Below, in pieces: positions 1-11,606 of a stretch of DNA of 64,000 bases. Source of the stretch: Selaginella moellendorffii (lineage: Eukaryota; Streptophyta; Lycopodiopsida; Selaginellales; Selaginellaceae); assembly GCF_000143415.4 (NCBI RefSeq), contig NW_003314281.1:1728082-1792081 (forward strand), in the 5' to 3' direction. A program made the translations under genes and the position numbers. How positions within the stretch are numbered: the first letter of the stretch is position 1; the number at the start of each line of letters is the position of its first letter. The notes under the pieces were generated by a model. It saw only the letters and a program-made list of their open reading frames with translations, had not been told where the DNA came from and searched no databases.

Positions 1-520
1 TTAAAGAATCAGATATTGGTTATTCTAGTTGTTCTATGGATCCTAATTCAGTAGTAGAAATTACTAGTAAACAATTATTTAAAGGATTACAAGAGATTTA
101 TCCAAAATTAGTAGGAGAAGCATTAGCTAATGGTCATCTCATTATACTTGTGAAAATTATGAGCTTGAGTATATAAATACTGGAAAATCTACTATCCTCC
201 ACTTTATCCAGTAGATTTTCTTAATAATAATACATATTTAACATCAAATGATTATGATTTAACTTCTTGTTGGTCACATGCTTATGAACTTACAAGTGGT
301 CCTAATCAGTTTATAGGAACTTATCTTCATGTTAAATGAGTCAAATTGTAACCTTATATTATATGATAGATACTATTTTTGTTTAAAATGCAATTTGTAT
401 AGAAGAATAACTATTGCTATAAAAAATTCTGGTTTTATATGTTTGTATGATACAATTAAAAGAAAGAAAAAGATTTGGTGTTTTTAATTTTCTAAATTTA
501 CCAGAAAATAAAATAAAATG
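1..520 (+). pseudogene. AT-rich decayed coding fragment, unrecognised
   Basis: Read in shifting frames, this stretch gives protein-like sequence broken by frame changes. One open stretch covers about 3-175, another about 190-340 (with CWSHAYEL), and a third about 348-513 containing Cys pairs (CLKCNLYRR). Codon use is very AT-rich, unlike the BTB gene that follows. It may be the end of a transposon lying mostly outside the window. I do not recognise the family, and no function is proposed. Bases 520-625 hold nothing I can identify beyond the likely 5' leader of the next gene. Confidence 0.3.
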
Positions 521-625
521 ACAACATTTTCATAGCTAAAAGTGAGATCTTCTGAGTTATGTCTAAACTTTAATTAGGAACTAATGAGGTGATTATCCAG
601 ATGGCAACGCTTTAGGGCAAAGCGG

Positions 626-3600
626 ATGTCTTCTCCTCCTCCAGGAATGCGTCAGGCGTCGTCGTCCTCAGCTTCTCCTTCCGTTCCAATGGCGCTGCCC
701 AACGCAGCTAGCAATGCGTGCGATAGCAGCGGCGCTGGCGCCGGCGGAATCAGGTCGCAAATTCATGTCGACGGCAATCTGGGAGCTCTGTGCGAGCACA
801 TTCAAGCTCAGGGCTGGAATTCCAGGGCATTCTCCGATATTGTGGTTCATGCCATGGGATCCACATTCTATCTCCATCGCCTGCTGCTGTCGCGAAGCTC
901 CTTCTTCAGGTATTGCGAGGGTTTCTTCGTACTTGGTAGCGAGAGATTTACTCTGCGTGTTTCGTGTTTGTTTGTAAGAAATATGCTCCAGGGACCATGG
1001 AAGGAAGCCAGTGCTACCGAAGTGAAGCTCCAAATTGACGATGAGAACGTAAATGCCGAGGCAGTGGCGACTGCTCTGAGTTATTTATATGGCCATCAGC
1101 CGAGACTAGACGATGGAAATGCCTTTCGCGTGCTTGCTGCCGCGTCGTTTCTAGACTTACAGGTGAAAGAAAAAAATATTCTAGTCGATTTCTGACGAGG
1201 CAAAGTATCATGTGTTTGCAGGATTTATGCGCCTTTTGCACAGATTTCATTATTTCCGAGCTCTGGACTGAGAACTTCTTGTCGTACCAGGTGCGTGCGA
1301 CTAAGCTTTTGTCGTTCGCGGCGCAAGCTAGTAATATGTGTTTGCGTTTTTTTCGTAGGCCTTCGCAGAGACGCAAGATTATGGTATCCACGGAGAGCGC
1401 GTCCAGAAGGCGTGCTGGGGATATCTGTGCCGTGGTGCTGCAGTAGAACTTCGAGAGGTTGGTGACATTCATTTCACGAAATAGATTTTTGTTTTACGCT
1501 GCTCCGCTGCTGCAGATTCTTCCAAAACTTTCAGCTCAAACTCTACGTACATTATTAACGTCTGACGAGCTCTGGGTTCCTAGCGAAGAGAAAAGGTAGC
1601 ACATAAATCGCAGCAGCAGCTCTGATAGCTGACGTCTTGGTTTTCGGTTTAGGTTCGAGCTAGCATTGAGTGTGCTCATTGCTAGAGGTGTTGTTACGGA
1701 GATTGATTCGTCCTCCATTTCGGATGAACTCTCGGAAACAGGTCTTGGAGATACGTCCTCGGACGTGTATGTTATGCCGTTGAGGACCGAAGAAACAGGT
1801 GGTTCATACCAAGCCGAAGCTCATCAAAACAACGAGGGCGACGTCGTCCAAGCCATTCAAAGCATCATCTTGGAGATGGTGGATACAGCCACAACTGCCA
1901 AAGAACAGGCCACTCGTGGCTCGAGCTTGGGTTTGGAGGCAAATGTCACAGGTAGAATGGAGGCCGCTCGGGAAGAGTTTTGGAAAGGTGGTGGCGGCGA
2001 ATGTTCGTCCTCAACAAAATCTTCTTCCCATAACTGGGCTCGTCCGTCCCCATCTTGGGGTGGACGATTGGTTGGGCGAAAATCAATGAAGGCTTACCCA
2101 AACAGCGACTGGACCAACAACGACGAATGGGAAACGTTCATAAGCGTTTTTGAAAGTGGAGGGATACACTATTGTCACATGCCTTTTGAGGACTTGCTAG
2201 ACTCAAGAGCTCGTCTCGAAGAGCTGGGATTTCCTTGCAAGTCCGTTGCCGACGGGCTTTGGTTACAGGTATGTCTTTCTTAAGTTGGAAGTTTTACATC
2301 TATATGATATGAGACTTGTTGTCATTGTTGCAGACACTTCTCAGGCAACAAGTCTTGTCCGTTGCTGCGGATACGTGCAAACTCTGCAGCGTTTCTCTCG
2401 CTTTATGCCAGTGCAGGCAGTCGTATGTCTATCCACCACACGGTCGAATCTCGACGCCTATTCCTTACCGGGAAGAGCAAGACAAAAGCCAAGTTTTAGG
2501 AATTCATCCGCTGCCCGAGAATCAAAACTTGCCTGCTGCATCGAACGGGCAAGCCAGAGTCCATGTCAGAGGAGGCATGGACGGCCTCGCTGGTATCGGT
2601 CGCAATGGTACTACATGGCCGCCAGCTCGTATAATGTTTTCGAGAGTACCTTTCCCTGGTGCACACAGGGGGAACCAACAGCAGCAGCTCATAGCAAACG
2701 ATCAAGCGGTTGACTACACGGCAATGGATTTGCCAACTTATTCTGTGGATGGCTTGAATATGGTGGTCGGACTGAGCCAGGGGATGAGCAGCGTTCCAGT
2801 TCAGTCAGATAACAATGGCCGGCCAGAGGATCAAACGCTTCAAAGATCAGTGACCGGAGAATCCGTCAATTCTGAGAAGCTTGATGTTCAACTGGCCTCA
2901 GGAGAGATTGGCCAGGGGTCGTCAACAATATCCCTGGATTTGCGAACGCCTTTGCGAAGTTTCCCTCCATTTCGCTTCGGGTACGTACTGAAATGCCATT
3001 TGTATTGACCTGATGGCTTTGCTTGTCGCAGGGTAGAATTTGATGACGTGCAGAGACTAACAGATGGACAGTCGAAGCACTCACCTGAAGTGTTTTATGC
3101 GGGCTCGCTTTGGAAGGTACCCTCCGTTCGCTTTTTCCTCTTGAGCTTAATTTAATGACAATGAACTTTTGCATGGCTCAGGTGAGCGTTCAGGCTTTTA
3201 ATGATGAAGACCCACGCTGCAGGCGAACACTCGGTATGTTTTTTATGTCTATAAGGGGCTACAAGCTCTGATTGTTTTCAATCTTCAGGATTGTTTCTAC
3301 ATCGGCGGAAAGCGGATGATTCTGGACCTTTTAGAAAAGTAGAAAGTACAGCCGGAATTCTTGCTTCTAATGAATGTGCTTGTTTGTGCAGGTTTCTCTT
3401 TACATAGACACGAGAGAAAAGGTGACAGCACGGTATCAGGCAAGTGAAGAAACATTCTTGTTCCCTTTCCAAAAAACTTACATCTTTTGCCTTTTCTTTC
3501 AGTTGATATGTCCTGCAAAGCGAGGTGTTATGACTTTAGGCAGCCTAACTCAAGGAGGCACACTTCTCCCCAAAGCTCCCAAAGGCTGGGGTTGGCGAAC

Positions 3601-3694
3601 GGCGTTCCTATTCGATGAACTTGTGGATCTTCTTCAAGGAAACACGTTCCGAGTTTCAGCGGTGGTGCAAGTCGTGGCCAGCCAGTACGTCTGA
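626..3694 (+). CDS. BTB/POZ domain protein (germ cell-less-like plant type)
   Basis: Twelve exons can be joined: 626-909, 979-1162, 1222-1290, 1359-1457, 1516-1595, 1653-2268, 2334-2980, 3032-3116, 3182-3233, 3289-3338, 3392-3439 and 3503-3694. They give 801 residues. A low-complexity N-terminus is followed by a BTB fold (SDIVVHAMGSTFYLHRLLLS, then SYLYGHQPRL) and a BACK-like stretch (ETQDYGIHGERVQKACWGYL, then SDELWVPSEEKRFELALSVL). A long variable middle and a conserved C-terminal beta-rich part (GSLWKVSVQAF, PKGWGWRTAFLFDEL) complete it. BTB proteins of this type usually act as substrate adaptors for CUL3 ubiquitin ligases, so that role is inference. Intron 1 is 69 bases with no stop in frame, so retention would extend the protein. 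Intron 11 (3440-3502) appears to be GC-AG. Confidence 0.88.
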
Positions 3695-4055
3695 GAAGAA
3701 CTTTTATAGTAAGTCATGGAACTCCCTTTTATTCACTGGCTGATGCCGTGTGACACTGGGCGTTTTTTTTTATAATGCAGGGAATGTGGGCTGTTCACTA
3801 TTTGACGGAGCAAAACCGGTGTAAGTTTTATATCGCTTGTTTCTAAGTTAAGTCTCAGATGCGATCAATAGCCGGGCTGTTGGGCGCCCTGTTTTGGACA
3901 GATCTAGGGCTCTATGAGGTTGCTGGACGATAGAAATGGAGACTCATGACAATCCAAGTTTAGTAGCGACAGCGAAATAGAGCAGGGAAGAGCAATGTCG
4001 GGATCCAGCTAGAAGATTTCTACTTGGCTGGGAGGAAGGAGGATTACAATTCAGC
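3695..4055. other. Intergenic, 3' and 5' flanks
   Basis: Between the BTB stop and the glycosyltransferase start there is a T-rich stretch with a splice-like site near 3779 (tttataatgcag), possibly a 3' UTR intron. A purine-rich leader precedes the next ATG. No other gene is seen. Confidence 0.5.
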
Positions 4056-6055
4056 ATGGAAGATGAGCTTTCAGGCGACTTGCTGGGCAACGTCTTACGA
4101 CCACCTTCACTGCGTGTTAGCAGAAGTTCAAGGACGAGCCGATCAGTTTCAAGTCCTCATGGGTCTCCATCGTTCAGGAGGCAGCATTCTCTGACCGTGA
4201 GGACTCCAAGGAAGGATGAAGACTCCAGTTTACTGTTCCGGTGGTTTTACTGGTTGCCGAGATATTTCAATCGGAGGTTACCGTGGGTGTTTCTCATCGC
4301 ACTTTGGGTCTTTCTGGTTTTTAAGGTGTACTCTAAGGATCCGGCCACAGTTGAGAACGTGATAGCGGAAGATGGTGAGGAATTGAGACGACATGTTGCA
4401 TTGAGGAGTCGAAGTGACGAGAATTCCGTGAAGTCGGGGCTGTCGAGACTGGCTAGAGATTGGATCTGGCTTGGCTACATGAAGAAGAACAGGACCGCTC
4501 CTCTTTTGCCAGGGACTACTCAAGTCGAGTCTGATATTATCGAGCACCGAAGGACTTTCCAGTACATACAAAATTCTTCCGACATGAATTTCAAGAGGTT
4601 TCAAGCTCTGCAATCTGGAGATTACTTTCTTGGTAGAGTTGTCGGCCCTTACGACGAATTGGAACAGAAGTTTCTGGGAATGTCGACCGAGAAGAAGACA
4701 CCAGCTCGAACATGCAGCTCAGACGAAGGCCGTTTCAAGGAGTTCGCGAGCGGCAAACGTGTAGTCGTGCTAATGCACGAACTCTCGATGACTGGAAGTC
4801 CTCTGGCAATGATGGAGCTTGCGAGCGAGATAATTGGTTGCGGTGGAAAAGTCTCCGTGGTGGTTCTTGATAGAAGAGGTGGTCTACTAAACGAGCTCGT
4901 TCAAAGAAGAATTCCCGTTCTGGCAGACAAGGCAGCAAAGAGCTGGAGGGCAGCAGCAAAGGCCGATCTCGTCATCGCTGGCTCAGCTCTATGTGCCTCA
5001 TGGATTGGTACGATAAGCTTGCAGTTTATGACTCGCGGGGTTGACTGACGTATGCATGTACAGGAGAGTACCTCAGATATCACAAGAAAGGAGCTAGCAA
5101 AGTTGTCTGGTGGGTGATGGAAAACCGCCGGTTGTACTTCGATCGTTCGAAGCGGATTCTTGATAAAGTCCGGGCACTGGTTTTTCTCTCCAAGACCCAA
5201 GCAGACCAATGGAGAGAATGGAGCAGGGGAGAGAACATAAGCCTCCCTTCATTGACGACTATCGTGAGCCTGTCAGTAAACGATGCCGTTCTCTCCGCAG
5301 CAGGGATAGACGACGCCCTGAAGATGGCAAAGCTGAGGGAAGAGGTGAGAAAAGATCTGGGCTTGAAACCGGACGACGTACTTCTTGCTACGTTGAGCAG
5401 CATCAATCCAGGGAAAGGACAGCTTATAGCTCTATATGCGGCTGCGAGTGTGATGGAGCAAAAGATGAATCAGTCCACGGCGTCGAATCTCAAGCTTCTC
5501 ATTGGATCAGTCGGTTCTAAGAGTAACAAGCAGGAGTATGTTGAGAAGATGCTGAGCTTTCTACACCAGCATCCAGCGCTAGCAGACTCCGTTTTGTGGA
5601 CTCCAGCAAGTGTGTCAGTTTCTGCTCTATACGCTGCAGCCGATGCGTACATCATGAACGCACAGGTTCGTGATATCTGTAGTTCCATCTTATAAATGGT
5701 GCTTGTTTGCAGGGCATAGGAGAAACTTTTGGTAGAGTTACTGTCGAAGCCATGGCCTTTGGATTGCCAGTAAGCTATTTCTGCTACCTTAGCTAGTGAG
5801 CTTGCTAACTCTGTTTGCTAGATTTTGGGGACGGATGCGGGTGGAACCAAAGAGATCGTAGACGCAAACGTCACTGGCCTTCTCCATCCCGTGGGAATCA
5901 AAGGCGCGCAAGCACTTGCCCAGAACGTTCTGGTTTTACTGAGGAGTCCCGCTTTGAGAAAGCAAATGGGTGGGAAAGGCAGGGACAAAGTTAAAGAGCT
6001 TTACACACAGGCGGCAATGTACGAGAAGTTAGCTGGAGTATTCACAAATTTGTAA
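4056..6055 (+). CDS. Golgi-type GT4 (GT-B fold) glycosyltransferase
   Basis: Four exons, 4056-5007, 5064-5665, 5713-5769 and 5822-6055, give 614 residues. The N-terminus is a basic, serine-rich cytosolic tail (SPHGSPSFRRQHSLTVRTPR). One transmembrane segment follows at about residues 75-90 (LPWVFLIALWVFLVF), so a type II Golgi membrane protein is expected. The GT-B fold is supported by LMHELSMTGSPLAMMELA near residue 240. The donor-site block GIGETFGRVTVEAMAFGLP plus GTDAGGTKEIV carries the GT4 E-x7-E pattern and spans exons 3-4. It resembles the plant family represented by Arabidopsis At1g52420 and At3g15940. Donor sugar and acceptor cannot be told from sequence. ACOT-1 starts only 97 bases downstream. 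Confidence 0.9.
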
Positions 6056-6152
6056 CCTTCTTCCAGTGACGTACCGTGCATAATAGCATGACCTCTGTTT
6101 TTTTATTTTTCCCTTCGTATTGGACTGTGTGTAGGTTAAGTCGAGTAAAGGG

Positions 6153-8256
6153 ATGGGAGATCGCCACCAAGAAGGTGGGTGTTTGGAATTCTATCCGTTC
6201 TAATGTTTCAGCTGTTTGATCTGTCCAGTGGTGAAGTTTTTTGGTGCAATTCCCTGGTTACAGCAGCTGTCTGAAGCCGATGTTGTCAAGGTTGCTCGAG
6301 CTGTTTCTCCTAAACGATTTGGTATGTCACTAAACCGTGCTCTTCATAAATCGATCATATTTTTTTGTAGGAGCTGGAGAAGTGATCGTCCACAAAGGCA
6401 CGACCGGTGATGGCTACTATTACGTCTGGAAGGGACAAGTGAGCTTCTTCCCTTTTTTAACTACCATTTTCAAAATCCTGCTTTGACACAGGCTGTCGTC
6501 GCTTCTACTGTCGACTCAGCTGAGTGCGTACTAGAAACTGGGCACTACTTCGGAACGAGTGCGTTTTCGAGATGTTTCTTAAGGCGCTCATGTGGGTTCT
6601 CTTCATTTGCAGTTGGCTTCGATTCCGAGGACATTCTTGAAACAACTGTTGCTGCTCGGGACGAGGTTGGGTTTCTGTATTACCTCGGTTATTTCTTACA
6701 GGGATTTTTTATTGCAGGTCATATGCTTAGTTCTTTACCATACAGATATTGCACTTTTGTTTCCGGATTATTTGTGGAAGCAAGGCATAACGGTGGAACG
6801 TATGCTGCGGCTTGAAAACTTGGAAGTAAGTACTTTCCTTGCGTCTGCCTTCTCAAATTACACATCGACTGTAGGAGGACTGCTGGCAAGGAAATAATTT
6901 GGAAGGAGCACCATGCGGGGTTTTATTCGGCCCGAAGGGGCAACCTCCTCGAAAAGTAATGTTTGGTGGACAGTTTGTTGGTCAGGTATGATGCCATGCT
7001 CTGTGTACATGAGGAAGGTTTTGCAACTTTTTCTACAGGCTCTAGCTGCAGCTGTGAAGTCCGTGGAACCATCCCTATCAGTTCACAGCCTTCATTCATA
7101 CTTTCTCTACGTTGGGGATTTTTCTTGTAAGTGTTTATAATGCTTGGGTCTAGAAATGTCCCTCTGTTGACGTGTTTCAGTGCCAGTTTCTTACAAAGTG
7201 GAAAAAATTCGAGACAGCCCGGCCTTCGCGACTCGAAATGTGACTGCAATCCAGAGAGGCCGAAAAGTTTTCACTTTGTTAGCGTCATTTCAGGTGAGGA
7301 TGTAGCCAGCTTTGAAAATAACATTCTTTGATTTCTTGTAGAGACAAGAAGAGAGTATCACGTACCAGGATCCTATGCCTGATACACCAGATCCAACTCG
7401 GGTTTGTGCTTGTGCTTTATTTGTTCTTTTATCCGCTGAAAGCTGTAAAAATGTAGCTCCGGTCTCTGGAACGGACAATGCTGTCGCAACTAGGTGATCC
7501 AAGGATTCCCATGTAAGAGTTTATTTCCATGTAAGACTTATTGACAAAACTTTCGTTAGGAAAATGAGGGAAAATCTTGCCGTTTATCCCATGAAAGTTC
7601 ATCCATTAGATGTTCGGCTGTGTGAACCAAACAACCATATAAGTCCACGAAATTTAGAACCAAGGTACTTCATTGCTCTTTTGTATTTATCTGTTTATAT
7701 TTGTTCATACAGCCAAAACCTCTGGCTTCGCTGTAAAGAAAGGTTGCCAGACGATCAAGCATTGCATCGGTGAGGTACTTGAAAAACTTAAAACTTCTCT
7801 TTACGTTTCATGTATCAGGTGTGTTGTGGCTTATGCGTCTGACTGGATGTTCGTCCAAACGGTCTTAAGGCCTTACGAAGGAGACAGGCGGGTGAAGTAC
7901 CGTTTATTGAGCCTAGACCACTCGTAAGCAAAGAGTGCTTCTAACAATCACATTCTTCATTCAAGCTTTACAGGATGTGGTTCCATAAAGATATCAAGGC
8001 AGACGAGTGGCTACTTTTCCAGGTTCAGTGCCTAATGGTATGTTTTCGTGGTATAAACATCTCTTCACAGATCACAAGTCCACGAGCAAGCGAGTCCAGG
8101 GGCCTAGTGATTGGACATATGTACAATCAGTCAGGCGAGGTTGGTTTGTAACTTCAAGCTTTGATATTTTTCTTCACTTTGTTTTTGCTGCAGCTGGTTG
8201 TAACGGCCGTCCAGCAAGGTCTCGTCAGACCACAAAATCTGAGCTCCAAGTTGTGA
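6153..8256 (+). CDS. Acyl-CoA thioesterase with cyclic-nucleotide-binding domain, ACOT-1 (peroxisomal)
   Basis: Seventeen exons (6153-6174, 6229-6321, 6371-6438, 6492-6558, 6613-6665, 6718-6825, 6875-6985, 7039-7126, 7181-7293, 7342-7401, 7457-7512, 7560-7664, 7713-7769, 7819-7923, 7974-8022, 8071-8139, 8194-8256) give 428 residues. The start, ATG at 6153, is a 22-base exon placed like that of plant relatives. The N-terminal cNMP-binding-like domain contains FGAIPWLQQL and GTTGDGYYYVWKGQ. A double-hotdog TesB-type thioesterase follows: MFGGQFVGQALAAA, VHSLHSYFL, FATRNVTAIQRG, and CVVAYASDWMF, which carries the expected catalytic Asp region. The protein ends in SSKL, a type-1 peroxisomal signal. 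Expected role: hydrolysis of acyl-CoA to free acid plus CoA in peroxisomes. First of three paralogues here. Confidence 0.92.
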
Positions 8257-8538
8257 CATGAGAGGACAGCTTTAATTCTCCAGGAGCTCCTAGACACCAA
8301 TTTAACTAACAGTTTTCTTGGTGAAGGTTCACCTTTCTGCCATTTTGTATTCTTGGCTTCGTGAATTTGTTGTAGGCTAGCTTCCTGAAATCTTTTAAAG
8401 GGGTGACTTTTGTTTGGTATTCACATTTACTCGTTCGCAGCAGCTGATGGAAGAGCGAGGCCAGGTTCGAATTAAAAATTCTACTGTGGATTTATACCGT
8501 GCTTGACCTGTGTATTGACTATCTTTAGGCTGAGGGCT

Positions 8539-9160
8539 ATGGTGAAAGGGGCGCTCGAGGTGCATCTCCGGGGAGCTACCGGCATAAAAAACACAGATTT
8601 CCTTAGTACCGGTGACTGATCTTGCCGTTCTATGTTTGCTGAAGTTCTATCTGACACAGAGAAATGCGATCCCTATGCTATCCTGACTTGCTGGAGGCAG
8701 AGCTTTCAGAGCACCACGGCAAAGAGTAAGCCAACTAGCTCCCTGTTCTTCTTACGATATAAACTTGATTTGCAGGACAAGGCTCCAACCCGATTTGGAA
8801 CCAGAAGTTTCTGTTCGTGGTTGAAGACGGAGTGAGCGAGCTTTTTATCAAGCTGTATGATGAAGACAGATTTACTGGAGACGACTTTATTGGCAGTGCT
8901 AAGTAATGTCCTATAATCTTGTCTTCGGATTGTTCATGAGTTTCCTTTTGAATTTTCAGGGTGCCACTGAACAGAGTCCTGTCTGAGCTTGATCATCCAC
9001 TGGCATCCTACAATGTTATTCGACCATCCGGCAAGGTCAAGGGAGAAGTCATGGTTGCATTGAAATTTACTCCAAAGGTAAGAAGGCATTACAGAGGAAG
9101 TCACTCGTTTTAAACTTGAAACTGCAGCAGGAAGAGGATGAGGGAAGCTCTACTTTCTAA
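8539..9160 (+). CDS. Small C2-domain protein (elicitor-responsive type)
   Basis: Five exons, 8539-8605, 8660-8725, 8776-8902, 8960-9077 and 9128-9160, give 136 residues. It is a single C2 domain: MVKGALEVHLRGATGIKNTD, then DPYAILTCWRQ, NPIWNQKFLF, IKLYDEDRFTGDDFIG and GEVMVALKFTP, ending in an acidic tail (EEDEGSS). The Asp residues of the Ca2+-binding loops (KNTD, DPY, YDEDRFTGDD) are present, so Ca2+-dependent membrane binding is likely. The first donor is ambiguous: GT at 8606 was preferred over one seven bases later because it keeps family loop length. A spliced 5' leader is likely around 8440-8530. Confidence 0.85.
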
Positions 9161-9246
9161 GAAAACACATGCATGTCAATAAAGGAGATCAATTCCGTTG
9201 CAAATTTTCCACTTGACTTCGCTTCTTTTCCCCCCGGCAACATTTT

Positions 9247-10509
9247 CTACTTGACTTCGTTTCTCTTCTCCTCGGCAACTGCAATCAGAACTCTTTTCAT
9301 CACCTCATAAACTGCAAAAGACACTGCCGTTGGTGGCACAATCTGGAGCAAGTCGAGCTCGAGTCCTCGGTACAAGCCTCTGAATCCTTCGCGAGCAGAC
9401 ACAGCTCTCAAAACGTCCCAGGTGCTGGAGAAGTGCAAGGCGGTGTTAGGAACAGCACTCAAGCTCAACTCCTTCCTTGCCAGCTCCAGGGGGTACGTCA
9501 AAGTCGTGGACAAAGCTCCAGCAGCAGCTCCAATCGCGAGTGAGGCCACAACTCCGATGTTTTTGGTTGCGGGATCTAAGAACTTGCTTTTCAGGGCCTC
9601 GTAGGCGTAAAACTCGGCAGCTGCGCTGGGAACCATCCGCAGAAGCTCGGGCCCCAGCCCCGTGTACAAGCCTCGGACACCTTCCTCGCGAAGAACTTTA
9701 CCAAAAGCCGAGAAAGTTGACGAGTAATCTTCTGGCTGGACAAAAACGAAAGGTCAAGTGGAAACAGGTGACGAAATCTCAAGGAGGAAGTGGACTCACT
9801 TGTAGCATCAACCGGTCCTGGATAGTGTTGAAGGGATACGTAGTGAGAAGGGAAGTCACAGCAGAGAGAGCTCCCGAAAGTGTGGAAATGGAGACCTCTC
9901 GCGGCAGCAGTGGAACAACCTTGGGATCTCTGGTGTGTCTTCTCTCCTCGCTCCTCTTGACGGACTCAAAGGTGAGGAACTGGACGCCCCTCTTGAGCGA
10001 CCCAATGAAGATCATCATCATCCAGCTAGAGAGCGAGGCCGGGAAAAGGCCGAGAATGCCTCCAGGCTTCTTGGACAAGTTGGTTAGGACTTCCGACGTG
10101 GAGGTTCCTCCTCTCCGAGCGATCACTCGCGTTTTAGCCGCCCCGAGTGGCGCACACGACGCCGAAGACACCGCCCCTGCTATGGTGCCGCAGATGAGCT
10201 ATACGGAGATCAAAAACGATGAAGAAGAGCTTCCAAGTAAGTCTACAAGCTTCTATGTTCTTTAAGCAAGTTTTTTTTTTCTCTCTTACATGTTTCAAGG
10301 CGAGGCTTTTGACGAATCCCAGAAATGGAACTGTGGTTTCCGGAACGGGAATGCGAAGATGCTGAACAGTCTCCTTGGGATCCTGTCGCAAAGAAAGAGT
10401 GACGAAAAGCTAAAGAGGTGAAAGCTACGCTTACTTTGTAGCCATCGCTCCAGGTGTTTCCAATGCTCGCAAGGCACAGAAGCGCTGCATTGTAGCCTCC
10501 AGACCCCAT
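9247..10509 (-). CDS. Mitochondrial carrier family protein (BT1-like)
   Basis: Four exons on the minus strand, 10509-10435, 10382-10290, 10198-9800 and 9735-9247, give 351 residues. Three carrier repeats are visible. The signature is degenerate in the first (SCAPLGAAKTRV) and in the second (TYPFNTIQDRLML), and clearer in the third (TYPLELARKEL). GLYTGLGPELLRMVPSAAAE and GLYRGLELDLLQIVPPTAVS are the paired matrix-loop motifs. The overall look is closest to Brittle1/envelope adenylate carriers, but specificity is not resolved. It could sit in the mitochondrial inner membrane or plastid envelope. The first repeat has lost the acidic residue of the PX(D/E)XX(K/R) signature, which is unusual. Confidence 0.85.
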
Positions 10510-10794
10510 TGCGCTGTGGAGATCGTGAGTTCTCTGTCTCGCACTTCTAATTTTTCGAAGTTTCTCGCCCCAGAGTAAAGCGCTTTGGGCAGTTCCAACG
10601 ATCGACAAGTGTTCCGAAATACGTGGCCAGATAAAGTCTGTAAAATCCACGTAATGTAATCGGGATTACGAACCTTTTGTACTAACTTTGCAACCAAAAA
10701 AAAAAAAACAGAAGAAAAAATAAATGTTGAATGCACAAAACTTTGGAGACAAAAAAAAAAGAAGTTTTGGTTGCAAAGAAAGAGATGGTACAAT

Positions 10795-11606
10795 TTAGTC
10801 GTAGGGGATTTGCATGTAGGCCGCATCCGAGATGAAGGGAATGTCGGCGTACATCCCCATGATGGCGCAGCGGATGGTCTCGAGCGTGGTCAAGAAGTAG
10901 GTCCAAAACACCGCCAGCCAAAAGTGCGCGCCAATCTTCCCCCAGTAGATCCCATGCGGGATCCAGTCGTTGAGCGTGCCCATCACCTGCAAGATGATCT
11001 CCAGCAGCATCCCCGTGACGACGTGGAAGCGGAAAAAGTGCGGCCAGACGTTGCGGCGCACGATGCCGAGGTAGGCGACGAAGAAGTAGGCGAGGAGGAA
11101 CCACGAGGGCAGGCGGCCCAGCAGGCGGAGCACCGGGTACGTCCAGAACTCGTACTGCTCGATGAAGCAGTGCAGGTTGTAGGCGGTCTCGGCGTACATC
11201 CACGACTCGCACAGCGGCATGATGTACGGCACCAGCGCCAGCAGCCGCCAGTACCACGCCGGCTTGCCCTGCATGGGCGGGAAGCCCTTGAACGCCGGCA
11301 CGTCCTCGGGGCTCTTCTGGGCCCTCGTTCTCGTGGTGGGCGATGGCGGCGCTGATGGTCTCCTCCTCCCCCTCCTCCTCCAGCCTCCACTGCCCAGCAA
11401 TCCACCACTCAGTCCAGCTCTCGCTGCCCGGATGGACAATCCGCGACTTGCTGGGAAGAAGAAGGCCGTGAGATGAAATGCGGGGTCCCTGGAGCAAGAG
11501 AGCTTTGCGTTTACGTACCTGGAGGTGGCACCGCGGTCCTTGCCCAGAGTGAGCTCCTCCCGGCGAGGAAGGAGCACTGGGCCGCGCAGCCCACTGCCGC
11601 GGCCAT
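10795..11606 (-). CDS. TIC20-I: Chloroplast protein-import channel subunit TIC20 (TIC20-I type)
   Basis: Two minus-strand exons, 11606-11519 and 11450-10795, give 247 residues. The first about 80 residues are a Ser/Arg/Ala-rich plastid transit peptide beginning MAAAVGCAAQCSFL. The mature part has four membrane helices, with LPSWFLLAYFFVAYLGIVRR and FFRFHVVTGMLLEIILQVMG, and the family's fixed C-terminus GMYADIPFISDAAYMQIPYD. TIC20 is an inner-envelope component of the preprotein import machinery. The strength of the C-terminal match makes this one of the surest calls in the window. The high-GC coding strand creates several long antisense frames, which are artefacts. Confidence 0.95.

Noticed and set aside
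9477-10265. 262-codon plus-strand frame across the carrier gene
   Set aside because: Antisense to well-supported carrier exons and no recognisable domain.
10771-11497. Long frames in other phases and antisense to TIC20
   Set aside because: Products of high GC and of the TIC20 codons; they are Arg- and Gly-rich low-complexity with no family likeness.
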